This document shows positions 17,189 to 25,617 of a stretch of DNA of 64,000 nucleotides, piece by piece. A program made the position numbers and the translations under genes. A model generated the notes under the pieces. It searched no databases. It was not told where the DNA came from and was given only the letters and a program-made list of their open reading frames with translations. Within the stretch, counting starts at the first letter, position 1; every line of letters begins with the position of its first letter. The DNA comes from Maricaulis sp965657935 (lineage in GTDB: Bacteria > Pseudomonadota > Alphaproteobacteria > Caulobacterales > Maricaulaceae), in contig CBFHQE010000002.1 in assembly GCA_965657935.1 (NCBI GenBank), positions 1 to 64,000 on the forward strand, written 5' to 3'.

Positions 17189-18306
17189 GCTTGAAAACCC
17201 TGTTCCCGCAAATCCTGGTCAGTTCCACCCTGCGCAATACCGTGCGCCTGGCGTACTTGCTGCGGCGCAAGGTCAGTGCAAGACCGCCCAGCTTGCATGT
17301 CTTCCTGGAGCCGGGTGAACCTTATTCCGAACTCCTGGTCCAGGCGCTGCCCAGGTTACAGGAGCGCTATGGGTTGGCGATCGTCCGCCACCGGGTCGGC
17401 CCTCCGGAGAAGTCGGCTGCGCCTGAGCCGGACATGCTGGCAAGCTGGTCAGGCCAGGACGCCGAGGCTCTGGCGCGAGCTCACGGTCTGGAGAGCGTCA
17501 ATGGCGTGTCCACGCCCCTGGAGGGTGACAGCGCGACCGGGTCAGCCTTGCGCCGCAAACTCGGGCATTATTCGTCGGGAATGATCTGGTTTGAGGGCGA
17601 ATGGTATTGGGGCATTGACCGGCTCGTTCACCTGGAACGCCGCCTGGGGGCCTTGCCGGGCGAGGCGCTGTTCGAACCCCCAGTGGAGACCGAGGAAAAG
17701 GTCGGTGGTTGCTTCGAGATGTTCTTCTCTTTGCGCAGCCCTTACAGCTATATTGTGTTGATGCGGGTCTTTGACATGGCGCGGCGCTGGGGGGCGGAGA
17801 TCAAACTGCGCCCGGTCCTGCCCATGGTTATGCGGTCCCTGCCGGTGCCACGGGAAAAGCGGTTCTATATCGTGCGTGATTGCGCGCGGGAATCCGACCG
17901 TTTCGGTCTTGAATTCGGCAAGATCTGTGATCCGGTTGGCAAGGGCGTCGAAAATGGACTTTCAATCCTGATGGATGAAATCCAGGCCGGTCGTGGCGAA
18001 GCTTTCCTCAACAGCTATATGCGGGGCGTGTGGGCTGAGGGAATTGATCCGGCTACGCCGAGCGGTCTCTACAAGATCTGCAAGCGTGCCGGCGTGAACT
18101 GGACCCATGCCGAGCAGGTGATTGCAACCGAGGGCTGGCGCGACGAGGTCGAGCAAAATCGCCAGGACATGTTCGCAGGCGGCCATTGGGGCGTGCCGTC
18201 CTTCCGGGTGGGCGATCGCATGTGTTTCGGGCAGGACCGGTTGTGGCAGGTCGGGCAATGGCTAGCCGAACAGGCGGGAGAGGAACCAGAAGCTTCCCAC
18301 CGCTGA
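17185..18306 (+). CDS. Double DsbA/HCCA-isomerase-like thioredoxin-fold protein
   Basis: A 373-residue protein whose C-terminal half (about 180-365) is a DsbA-superfamily domain of the 2-hydroxychromene-2-carboxylate isomerase/kappa-GST type, with FSLRSPYSYI in the active-site position and GVPSFRVGDRMCFGQDRL at the cis-Pro end. The N-terminal half (about 35-160) looks like a second, degenerate copy: HVFLEPGEPYSELL aligns with the first motif. Neither half has a CxxC, so thiol-disulfide exchange is unlikely and a GSH-dependent isomerase or transferase is favoured. I chose ATG 17185, which overlaps the previous stop. The tail overlaps the minus-strand HupE-like gene by 45 bases. Confidence 0.78.
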   Translation: MSLKTLFPQILVSSTLRNTVRLAYLLRRKVSARPPSLHVFLEPGEPYSELLVQALPRLQERYGLAIVRHRVGPPEKSAAPEPDMLASWSGQDAEALARAHGLESVNGVSTPLEGDSATGSALRRKLGHYSSGMIWFEGEWYWGIDRLVHLERRLGALPGEALFEPPVETEEKVGGCFEMFFSLRSPYSYIVLMRVFDMARRWGAEIKLRPVLPMVMRSLPVPREKRFYIVRDCARESDRFGLEFGKICDPVGKGVENGLSILMDEIQAGRGEAFLNSYMRGVWAEGIDPATPSGLYKICKRAGVNWTHAEQVIATEGWRDEVEQNRQDMFAGGHWGVPSFRVGDRMCFGQDRLWQVGQWLAEQAGEEPEASHR

Positions 18307-19464
18307 CAGGATGGCGATAAGGGCCAGACGGCTCAAGCGCTGCAGGTCCTGCGGCAAGAAGCGCATGACGACGGCTATGACGACCAGGGCGACCGCGAGA
18401 AAGCTCAGCTGACCCAGTTCCACACCGATATTGAAGCCGAACAGGGCCGGTAGACGGTCAGCGTCCGGCAATTCGATTTCCAGCAAGATCCCGGCAAAAC
18501 CCACGCCATGAATCAGGCCAAATCCCGCAGAGAGCAGGGGCGCGGACTGTTCAGGTCTGCCGCCCGAGCGCAGCCAGCCAAGGTGGCTGGCGGTAAACAG
18601 GCCCAGCCCGGCGAGCGCCAGAAACACTGTCACCCCCTGTCCTGGAAGAGCCACAAAACCGAGCGCGGTCAGGGCCACGCCGATTGTGATGATCAATTGT
18701 GGGCTCAGAGGTCGTTGTCGCAACGCGGCTTCGGCGGCAAGGAAGAGGATGGAAAACCCGATCAGGCTCTCGATCAAACGCCCCGGCGGCGCGACAAGGT
18801 CGAGCAGGGTCAGGGCCAGTGTGAGCGAATGGCCCAGGGTAAAGCCCAGGGTGACGATAGCGAGTCTTCGCCATTCCCGGACAATCAAGAGGAGCGCCAG
18901 AAGAAAGGCCAGATGGTCGAGCCCCCCAAGAATATGGGTGAAGCCCAGACCGACATAGGAGCCGAACGCCCGGCGCTGGCGTTCGTTTTCGGGCTCTCCC
19001 GGGTGGAAGGCAGCCGAGCCGCGACCCCGCGACAATACGCTTTCAGCCCATTCGCCCGGTGCCAGCTCGACCCGCAGGAAGTGTGTGTGATTGGCAGATA
19101 GTGGCGAGAAAACGCTGATGCCCAGTTCCACCACACCTTGAGCCGCGGTGCAGGCGTAACGAACGTCGGCGCGCAGCCGCCCATCCGGCTGCAGGCTGAC
19201 CTGTGGCGTGCCGACCAGACTGCAGATTTCGCCCCCGCGCAGAACCTGGACCCCGGGCTCGATACGATTGCGATAGGCTTGTTCAAGCGATGTGCCGGCC
19301 GGTTCAAAGTTCAGGAAGAGCGTCGCCTGGCGCGATTCCAGGAACAGTGTGCCGGTCAGGCCAGTCTCCGTGACTTGCCAGATCGAGTTCGAGCGGCTGC
19401 GCTCATGGGCTTGCGCGGCCGCTGTCCAGACCAGCGCCAGCAGGATCAGGGCGAGGCGGATCAT
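18262..19464 (-). CDS. HupE/UreJ-type membrane protein
   Basis: A 400-residue protein with a Sec signal peptide (cleavage near AAAQAHE), a periplasmic beta-rich domain of about 150 residues, and then six to seven transmembrane helices. The membrane part carries GFTHILGGLDHLAFLLALLL and TLGFTLGHSLTLALTLLD, signatures of the HupE/UreJ family linked to metal permeation. It is the last gene of a three-gene operon and overlaps the parvulin-like gene by four bases. The His/Asp pattern in the first helices is compatible with nickel or another divalent metal, but no hydrogenase or urease gene is present, so the substrate is open. Confidence 0.82.
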   Translation of the reverse strand: MIRLALILLALVWTAAAQAHERSRSNSIWQVTETGLTGTLFLESRQATLFLNFEPAGTSLEQAYRNRIEPGVQVLRGGEICSLVGTPQVSLQPDGRLRADVRYACTAAQGVVELGISVFSPLSANHTHFLRVELAPGEWAESVLSRGRGSAAFHPGEPENERQRRAFGSYVGLGFTHILGGLDHLAFLLALLLIVREWRRLAIVTLGFTLGHSLTLALTLLDLVAPPGRLIESLIGFSILFLAAEAALRQRPLSPQLIITIGVALTALGFVALPGQGVTVFLALAGLGLFTASHLGWLRSGGRPEQSAPLLSAGFGLIHGVGFAGILLEIELPDADRLPALFGFNIGVELGQLSFLAVALVVIAVVMRFLPQDLQRLSRLALIAILSAVGSFWFLSRLFG

Positions 19465-20237
19465 TCGTCGGCAAGGGGCTGGGTCGAGATGTCGGCGCGG
19501 CGGCGCAGATCAGCGAGGTATGTCTCAAGCGCATCTTCCTCGGCGCGGGTTCGCCAGAGCGCCTCGACGGCGTCGCGATGTGTCTCGAATTCCGGCAGCG
19601 GTGGGTCCTGGCGTTCAAGGATTTGCAGCCGATGCCAGCGGTTTCCAACCTCAAAGGGCGCAGACGCGACACCAGTCTCCAGCGTCAGCGCAGTCCGTGT
19701 CACGCTCTCTCCCAGATAACGCCGAAGGTCGCCCGCGCGTATCAGGCGATCCGGAGGGTGCCCGGCTGGTCGTGTGAAGTCGGCTTGAGGGTTCGGTGCT
19801 GTTGCCCATTCGAGGCGTAGGAGCGGTTCGCCGCGAAACAGGCAGATATTATCAGCAAACAACTGGCGCAGTTCGGCATCGGAGGGGTTGAGATTGGCCT
19901 GGGCAGTAATCGAGTCGATCATCGACAGGACAATGGTGCGACGAACCGTCGACGCATTGCGTGGCAGATCCAGTTCGACGCCACGCTGGAAAAGGAGTTC
20001 CTCGTCGATCAGGCGGGCGAGCGCGTGACGGGGTGCGTCCTCGGGGAGGGGATTGCGGCTGTCGCGCGCCATGGCTTCCAGCGCCAGTTCAACATCGGAA
20101 ACAGGTATGACATGACCGTTGATGGTCGCGGCCACAGGGCCGCCACTTGGCAGGCCCGGCGTCGGCCAGAACAGGGCGGCCAGCGCCAACGCGGCTCCCG
20201 CGGCCGAACCGGCCAGCAGGCTGAGGCGTGCATCCAT
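19461..20237 (-). CDS. Parvulin/SurA-like peptidyl-prolyl isomerase, periplasmic
   Basis: A 258-residue protein with an N-terminal hydrophobic anchor or signal (residues about 5-25), a SurA_N-like helical region (ATINGHVIPVSDVELALEAM and LARLIDEELLFQRGVELDL), and a compact C-terminal part where a PpiC rotamase domain would sit (SAPFEVGNRWHRLQILERQ). The rotamase part is shorter than in PpiC or SurA, so catalysis is uncertain and a pure chaperone role is possible. It lies two bases after the DUF3604 gene and overlaps the HupE-like gene, suggesting that it assists folding of one of these partners in the periplasm. Confidence 0.75.
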   Translation of the reverse strand: MDARLSLLAGSAAGAALALAALFWPTPGLPSGGPVAATINGHVIPVSDVELALEAMARDSRNPLPEDAPRHALARLIDEELLFQRGVELDLPRNASTVRRTIVLSMIDSITAQANLNPSDAELRQLFADNICLFRGEPLLRLEWATAPNPQADFTRPAGHPPDRLIRAGDLRRYLGESVTRTALTLETGVASAPFEVGNRWHRLQILERQDPPLPEFETHRDAVEALWRTRAEEDALETYLADLRRRADISTQPLADE

Positions 20238-20239
20238 GA

Positions 20240-22516
20240 TTATTCAATGTCCTCGGAGCGCGCGTCGAGGCCCGGCTGATATCCCAAATAGATCGGTGAT
20301 GACCAGGCCCGGTGTTCGACGGTCGTGACGCATTCCTCAGCCATGTCGGTGCGGTAGTCGCCAAAACACGGATCGGCCTGGATGCACTGACCGTTCTCGT
20401 CATACTCGCAGCGCAACGGGTCGCCATTGACCTGGCCTGTCGGTTCCTGGATTGCCCGCACATAATAGAGGGTATCACGGGCAGCGGCGACAAATTCCGG
20501 ATCGGTGAACTCAACCGTGCAGCCTTCACCCTGGTCGTCACACGGCAGTGTGAGCCAGGTGTCCTCGATCAACGCGTCAATATTCTCCCCCGGCGTGATT
20601 TGCGGGCGAATGCGGACGATCTCGATACGCGTGATCAGATGGCGTTCATTGCCCGGATTGTAGCACTCACCCCTGCACAGTTGTTGCAGGCGATCCGCGG
20701 GCAGGCCACGGACAGCATAGTCCGGACATCCCGGGTTCTGTTTGAGGGAACCAACAGCGCGCACCCGGAAGACCGGAGCGATGTCCGTATCTGCAGAGGC
20801 GCCCATCGGTGCAATGCTCTCGCCACTTTCATTGATCAAATCGAACCACAACAGTTGGCGCAGGCCTGATGTTGCATACACTTCACGCGTTTGCAGCGCG
20901 TCCCATATCCCATCGCGGGATCGGTGCGCAGCGTGCGCGGCAACCAGCCCGCCGCCTGTGAAGAAACTGCCCTGGCGTTCGATTTCGGTGATCTGGAAGC
21001 CGACATTCTCGATCAGCCAATCCCGGTCCAGCGCGATCGACCGGGCAGGTTGTTCACGCTCCTGCGGAACGAATAAATTCGCGATCTGTTCTGTGGTGGC
21101 GCCGCTGACATCGGTCATGTAATGCCGAGCAAAGGGTTTGTAGCCGATACCTGGCCGGGCTGTATGCGTGTCTGACGATCCAATAAAACCCCAGTTGAAA
21201 CGAACGGGTTCTTCGCCGTCGAAATTTGTCATTGCGAGACCGGCCTGAACCGAGGTGGTCGGATTGTGATTGAAGCTGGGCAAGAAACAGTCCTGGCACT
21301 GGGCGGCGTCGAGCCAGTCCGCGATACGTTCACCATTCACCGTCAGATGGGCTGCGAGGCCGACGCTGGCGGCATTGGCCCGCGCGACTTCAGCGCGCAT
21401 GCTGCATTCGTCCCGGCTCTCACCGGCAGCGAGACAGCGTTGCTCGATGATTTCGCCAGCCCGCCAGCAGGCGGGCCGGTAGTTGGGCGATGGCTCAGGG
21501 CAGGCCGGGTTGTCCGTTGTGCCAAGAATGGCGCGCCAGGACCGGTATTCCTCGGAATTTCCGTGGCCGGAGAAGATCTCGATCAGCGGGAAGGCATCCG
21601 GCCGCTGATCGGCGACGAGTTGCTTGTCCCAGCTGGTGCCTGGCGGGGTGTAGAATCCCCAACTCGAACCGTGCGGGATAATGAGCTGATCATGACCTTG
21701 ATCCTCGAGCCGCTCGACCAGCTCCCCTGGTGTCGCGGCCATCTCGTAACAGGCGCGCGGCAATTGACTGGACGGCGTGTCCGGATCGCATAGCGGGGTC
21801 TCCCGAATCTCGGTGACGAAACGGCCAAAATCGTAATAATTCTGACGGTTGGGTAGATCGACGAATACCAGCTCCGGCGGAAGAATCGCACGGGCATTAT
21901 CCCGCAGGACTTGAACCGTTACGCCCGAGGCGGCGATTGGCCGGGCAGCGATCTCGTCGGCATCGAGCGAGCGGAACACAACATTCTTGTGGCCGTAATG
22001 ATCTTCCGGCAGTGCTGCGACCTGGGTCCATTCAAACCCGATAAAGGGAATTACGTCTGGCGTTGACATGTTCGCGGAGCGGGCTTCGCATCGCTGCAGG
22101 CTTTCCAGCTCCTGCTGCCAGCGCGAGGGTGTGAGTGCTTCCGCATGGTCCGTGATCGACCAGAAATCCAGGGCCGAGCAATAGCGAGCAAAGTCACAGG
22201 CATCAGAGATTGGATTGGCACCTTCGCCGCGCAGGATTGGCAGGGCCCAGACGAAGGCGTCTGTGGAGAAGGTGGAGTGCACGTGCAGGTCGCCGAACAG
22301 GATTTCGGTTTCGCGGCCCGCGCCGATATCGACCGCTGCGGTCCGCTGGACTTCCCGTCGAGCCTCGACTGTTTCTGCAGGTATCGCCACGCCAACAATC
22401 TCGCCGGGACCCCGGGTCTGGCCGTGCCAGCCCATGAAAATGCCGGTGACGTACAGGCCGAGCCCCAGGACAAGCGTCCCTGTGATCGCCAGTCCTGCTG
22501 CGATGATGCGTGTCAT
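20240..22516 (-). CDS. DUF3604 domain protein, membrane-anchored, exported
   Basis: A 758-residue protein of the DUF3604 family, distantly related to PHP-type metal-dependent phosphoesterases. A single N-terminal transmembrane segment (about 5-28) is followed by the metal-site motif GDLHVHSTFSTDA and then DFWSITDHAEALTP, PFIGFEWTQVA and IPHGSSWG. Many paired cysteines fit an exported, disulfide-bonded protein. I chose ATG 22516, with CAGGAGA eight bases upstream; a start at 22588 would place the protein over the promoter. It heads the operon with the parvulin-like and HupE-like genes and diverges from a TetR regulator. Enzymatic activity has not been established for the family as far as I know. 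Confidence 0.82.
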   Translation of the reverse strand: MTRIIAAGLAITGTLVLGLGLYVTGIFMGWHGQTRGPGEIVGVAIPAETVEARREVQRTAAVDIGAGRETEILFGDLHVHSTFSTDAFVWALPILRGEGANPISDACDFARYCSALDFWSITDHAEALTPSRWQQELESLQRCEARSANMSTPDVIPFIGFEWTQVAALPEDHYGHKNVVFRSLDADEIAARPIAASGVTVQVLRDNARAILPPELVFVDLPNRQNYYDFGRFVTEIRETPLCDPDTPSSQLPRACYEMAATPGELVERLEDQGHDQLIIPHGSSWGFYTPPGTSWDKQLVADQRPDAFPLIEIFSGHGNSEEYRSWRAILGTTDNPACPEPSPNYRPACWRAGEIIEQRCLAAGESRDECSMRAEVARANAASVGLAAHLTVNGERIADWLDAAQCQDCFLPSFNHNPTTSVQAGLAMTNFDGEEPVRFNWGFIGSSDTHTARPGIGYKPFARHYMTDVSGATTEQIANLFVPQEREQPARSIALDRDWLIENVGFQITEIERQGSFFTGGGLVAAHAAHRSRDGIWDALQTREVYATSGLRQLLWFDLINESGESIAPMGASADTDIAPVFRVRAVGSLKQNPGCPDYAVRGLPADRLQQLCRGECYNPGNERHLITRIEIVRIRPQITPGENIDALIEDTWLTLPCDDQGEGCTVEFTDPEFVAAARDTLYYVRAIQEPTGQVNGDPLRCEYDENGQCIQADPCFGDYRTDMAEECVTTVEHRAWSSPIYLGYQPGLDARSEDIE

Positions 22517-22550
22517 GAATACAGTCTCCTGCGTCGGACCGTCTGGCCAG

Positions 22551-22589
22551 ATTGACAAAACGCTATATTTTGGCAGTTTGAGTGTCAAT
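22551..22589. promoter_or_regulatory. Inverted repeat in the DUF3604/TetR divergent promoter region
   Basis: ATTGACA (22551-22557) and TGTCAAT (22583-22589) form 7-base inverted arms within the 92-base gap between the divergent genes. Each arm contains a TTGACA hexamer facing into the repeat. This is a candidate operator or overlapping promoter site for the neighbouring TetR regulator. Confidence 0.45.
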
Positions 22590-22608
22590 TGTTTTCGGGA
22601 AGCGCAAA

Positions 22609-23199
22609 ATGTCCGAGGAAGCCGCTAATGACGGCCGCCATGCGCGGCGATCAGCCAGCCGGATTAAGATTGTCAGCGCGCTGAAGGAGCTTGTGCAGCA
22701 TGGCAATATCTCGCCAACGGCTCCGCAGGTGGCAGAGCGCGCAGGTATCGGGCTGCGCACGGTCTATCGCTGTTTTGAAGATATGGAGGCGCTGTATCGG
22801 GAGATGATCTCGATCCTGCACGCGGAATTTCTGCCGCGTGTTATCTCGCAACTGGAAACGACGGACCGAGCTGCGCGGCTTGCCCAGGTGGTTGCCAACC
22901 GAGCCGAGATATTCTCGGACATGGAGCCCTTCCTGCTCGCTTCGGAGCGCCAGCGTCATGTCTATGACACCCTCGCGCGCGACTATGCTTTCCTCGTTCA
23001 GATCGAGCGCGACAAGCTTGAGGAGCTGATCAATGCCGACGGGGCGCTGGAGCCCGACACGTTCGAGGCACTCAACGCGGTAACCGGCTTTGTCTTCTGG
23101 CGACGCCTGCGTGTGGAGCAGGGGCTCTCGAAAGAAGCTGCGGCGCGCATCATGGCGAACACCGCCAGTGCACTTCTGGCGGCGTCACCTGATGTATAG
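22609..23199 (+). CDS. TetR/AcrR family transcriptional regulator
   Basis: A 196-residue regulator with an N-terminal TetR helix-turn-helix (TAPQVAERAGIGLRTVYRCFEDMEALY, about residues 37-63) and an all-helical C-terminal ligand domain. I chose ATG 22609 with GGGA nine bases upstream; an in-frame GTG at 22582 would overlap the inverted repeat. Its divergent position suggests that it controls the DUF3604-parvulin-HupE operon and itself. The ligand is unknown. Confidence 0.85.
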   Translation: MSEEAANDGRHARRSASRIKIVSALKELVQHGNISPTAPQVAERAGIGLRTVYRCFEDMEALYREMISILHAEFLPRVISQLETTDRAARLAQVVANRAEIFSDMEPFLLASERQRHVYDTLARDYAFLVQIERDKLEELINADGALEPDTFEALNAVTGFVFWRRLRVEQGLSKEAAARIMANTASALLAASPDV

Positions 23200-23210
23200 G
23201 CGATGAAGCC

Positions 23211-25484
23211 CTAGCTGCGCGGTTTGCGCGGTGCCTTGCGCAGGCTGGCCCCTTTGGGGCCGCCCGTGCTCGAACCGGACGGGGAGCGACGACGCGGGCG
23301 ATCCTCCGGTCCCGGCGCACCCTCGCGGAAGTCGCGCTTCTTCTTGAACCCGCCGGTTGGCCCTTTCGAACCGCCCTTGGCACCAAAGGACTTCTTGCCC
23401 TTGGGTGTGCGCGGGTCTTTCATTTCACGTCGTGGCTCATCAGAGCTGCGATCAGATTTGGAATCACGGTCTTCGTGACGTTTGAAATCGCGTTTCTTGC
23501 CATCTGTCGGCCGGTCTTCACGGCGGTCATCCCGTCGTGGCTTGCGGTCAGCCCGGTCTTTCCAGGTTGGGCGGCTGTCGGCGTCACCCAGCAACTCGTC
23601 CAGGGAGACGTTCTCTTCTGCGGGGCGTCGGTCGCCGCGATCCTCTGGCCGAGGACGATCTTTCTTCGGTGGACGCGGCTTGCGCGGAGCGTCTTCGGAA
23701 CGCTCTTCATCCCGGGAAGGTCTAGGGCGGTCGTTCCAATCCTTGCGCTGCCGATTATCCCGGTCACCGCGATCTCGGTTGTCGCGTCCCTCTCTGTCGC
23801 CCCGGCCACGGTGTTCACGCTGAGGGCGTTCTCGGCGTTCGCCGTCTCCGTCCCGGTGCGGACGCTCCTGGAAAGGACGTTTTTCGCGGGCCGGCGGCTC
23901 TTCGTCGGTCGGAACAATGCGGACATTCTTTTCGCCGCCGCCTGACGCTTCGAGTCCTGCCTTGAACTGCGCAAGCCCTTTGGCAGAAATCTCCACCCAG
24001 CTGTCTTCTTCACGGATCCGGATGGAGCCGATATCCCGCTTGGTGACATCACCAGCGCGGCAAACCAGCGGAAGTAGCCAACGCGGCTCCGCACCGTGTT
24101 TGCGACCGGTGTTCAGCTTGAACAAGCCACCATGCTGGAACTTATCGCGTTCCGACTTTGTTTTCGGTTGAGGCGCAGCCATCAGCTCTTCCGGAGCCGG
24201 CATGCGTTTCACCTGCGCGCGAATGAAGGCCGCGGCGACCTGTTCGGCGCCGAAGCTTTCCAGGAGCTGTTTGGCGTCGGCGAGCAATTCCGGCTCGATC
24301 TCGTCGGTCAGGGCAGCATCGGCAAGGATCCGGGCCCGATCCCGTTCCAGGATGGATTCGGCGCTGGGCGGGGAAATCCAGTCCGCTTCAATACCGCCAT
24401 TGCGCAACAATGCGCGCGCGCGGCCCGTGCGGCTATGGGGCGTGATGAGTGCGCAGACACCCTTGTTTCCGGCGCGACCGGTTCGGCCGGATCTGTGTTT
24501 CAGGGTCTCCGAATTTGTCGGCAAGTCGGCGTGAATGACCAGTTCCAGGCCGGGCAGGTCGATCCCGCGGGCGGCGACGTCGGTGGCAATACACACCCGT
24601 GCACGACCGTCTCGCATGGCCTGGAGGGCGTGGCTCCGCTCCTTCTGGCTCAACTCGCCAGACAGGGCGACAGCAGCAAACCCGCGATTGCCGAGCTTGC
24701 TGGCGAGGCGGCTGACCCCTTCACGCGTGGCACAGAAAACGAGCGCGCGCTGGGCATCGTTGAAGCGCAGGATGTTAACGATAGCGTTTTCCCGGTCCGG
24801 CGCCTGAACCGTCATCACCTGGTAGGAGATGTCTCCGTGTTGTTCCTTTTCGCCGACCGTTTCCAGACGCAGGGCGTCCTTCTGGTATTTCTTGGCGAGA
24901 CGCGCGATGCCGCCGGGGACAGTCGCAGAAAACAGCAGTGTGCGCCGGTAGTCGGGAGACTGGTTCAGGATGAACTCCAGATCTTCCTCGAATCCGAAAT
25001 CGAGCATTTCGTCCGCTTCGTCGAGGACGACCGCACGCGTATCGGAGAGATCCAGTGCTCCGCGCTGGATGTGATCTCGCAGACGGCCGGGCGTGCCGAC
25101 CACAATATGGCAGCCGCGTTCCAGAGCCTTGCGTTCCGAACGCGGATCCATGCCGCCAACACAGGACGCGATACGGGCCTTGGCCTCGCCGTAGAGCCAT
25201 TGCAGTTCACGCTGAACCTGTAGCGCAAGCTCACGTGTCGGGGCGATGACCAGGGCCAGCGGTGAGCCGGCAAAATCGAACTGATCCTTGCCTTGCAGAA
25301 GCTCCGGCGCCATCGCCAGGCCAAAGGCAACCGTCTTGCCTGAACCTGTCTGGGCAGAGACAAGCATGTCCCGTCCGGCGGCTTCATCTGTCAGCACAGC
25401 GCTCTGGACTTCCGTGAGCTCTTCATAGCCCTTGATCTCGAGCGCGCGCGCCAGTGAAGGCACGATATTCGCGTTATTAGTCAT
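23211..25484 (-). CDS. DEAD-box RNA helicase with DbpA-type RNA-binding domain and long charged tail
   Basis: A 757-residue ATP-dependent RNA helicase. Core motifs: AQTGSGKT (Walker A, about 44), PTRELALQ, VLDEADEMLDFG (DEAD), LFSAT, ATDVAARGIDLP and HRSGRTGRAG. After the core comes a DbpA/CsdA-like RNA-binding domain (about 460-540, LLPLVCRAGDVTKRDIGSIRI), then about 200 residues of disordered Arg/Asp/Glu-rich repeats such as RGDREGRDNRDRGDRDN. The layout fits the CsdA/DeaD group acting in ribosome assembly and RNA decay, with an unusually long tail. The tail is suited to RNA binding or condensate formation, which is inference. Confidence 0.92.
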   Translation of the reverse strand: MTNNANIVPSLARALEIKGYEELTEVQSAVLTDEAAGRDMLVSAQTGSGKTVAFGLAMAPELLQGKDQFDFAGSPLALVIAPTRELALQVQRELQWLYGEAKARIASCVGGMDPRSERKALERGCHIVVGTPGRLRDHIQRGALDLSDTRAVVLDEADEMLDFGFEEDLEFILNQSPDYRRTLLFSATVPGGIARLAKKYQKDALRLETVGEKEQHGDISYQVMTVQAPDRENAIVNILRFNDAQRALVFCATREGVSRLASKLGNRGFAAVALSGELSQKERSHALQAMRDGRARVCIATDVAARGIDLPGLELVIHADLPTNSETLKHRSGRTGRAGNKGVCALITPHSRTGRARALLRNGGIEADWISPPSAESILERDRARILADAALTDEIEPELLADAKQLLESFGAEQVAAAFIRAQVKRMPAPEELMAAPQPKTKSERDKFQHGGLFKLNTGRKHGAEPRWLLPLVCRAGDVTKRDIGSIRIREEDSWVEISAKGLAQFKAGLEASGGGEKNVRIVPTDEEPPAREKRPFQERPHRDGDGERRERPQREHRGRGDREGRDNRDRGDRDNRQRKDWNDRPRPSRDEERSEDAPRKPRPPKKDRPRPEDRGDRRPAEENVSLDELLGDADSRPTWKDRADRKPRRDDRREDRPTDGKKRDFKRHEDRDSKSDRSSDEPRREMKDPRTPKGKKSFGAKGGSKGPTGGFKKKRDFREGAPGPEDRPRRRSPSGSSTGGPKGASLRKAPRKPRS

Positions 25485-25617
25485 TGTCTGGTCATTCCGA
25501 TCCGGCGCATCCGGCGCCCCTGGCTGCGTCTAGCCCGTCGCAGCTTTCATGGCCTGCCCCGCAGGCAGCGCGCGGGCCTTAGCACAATTTGGCGAGAATG
25601 GAAAACACGACTGCAGA

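Noticed and set aside
23482..23945. Long open frames opposite the Arg-rich tail of the helicase gene
   Set aside because: They are antisense shadows of GC-rich repetitive codons; no ribosome binding site or recognisable protein features.
24096..25223. A 375-residue open frame antisense to the DEAD-box gene
   Set aside because: Composition and lack of motifs mark it as a shadow of the helicase, whose own motifs are clear.
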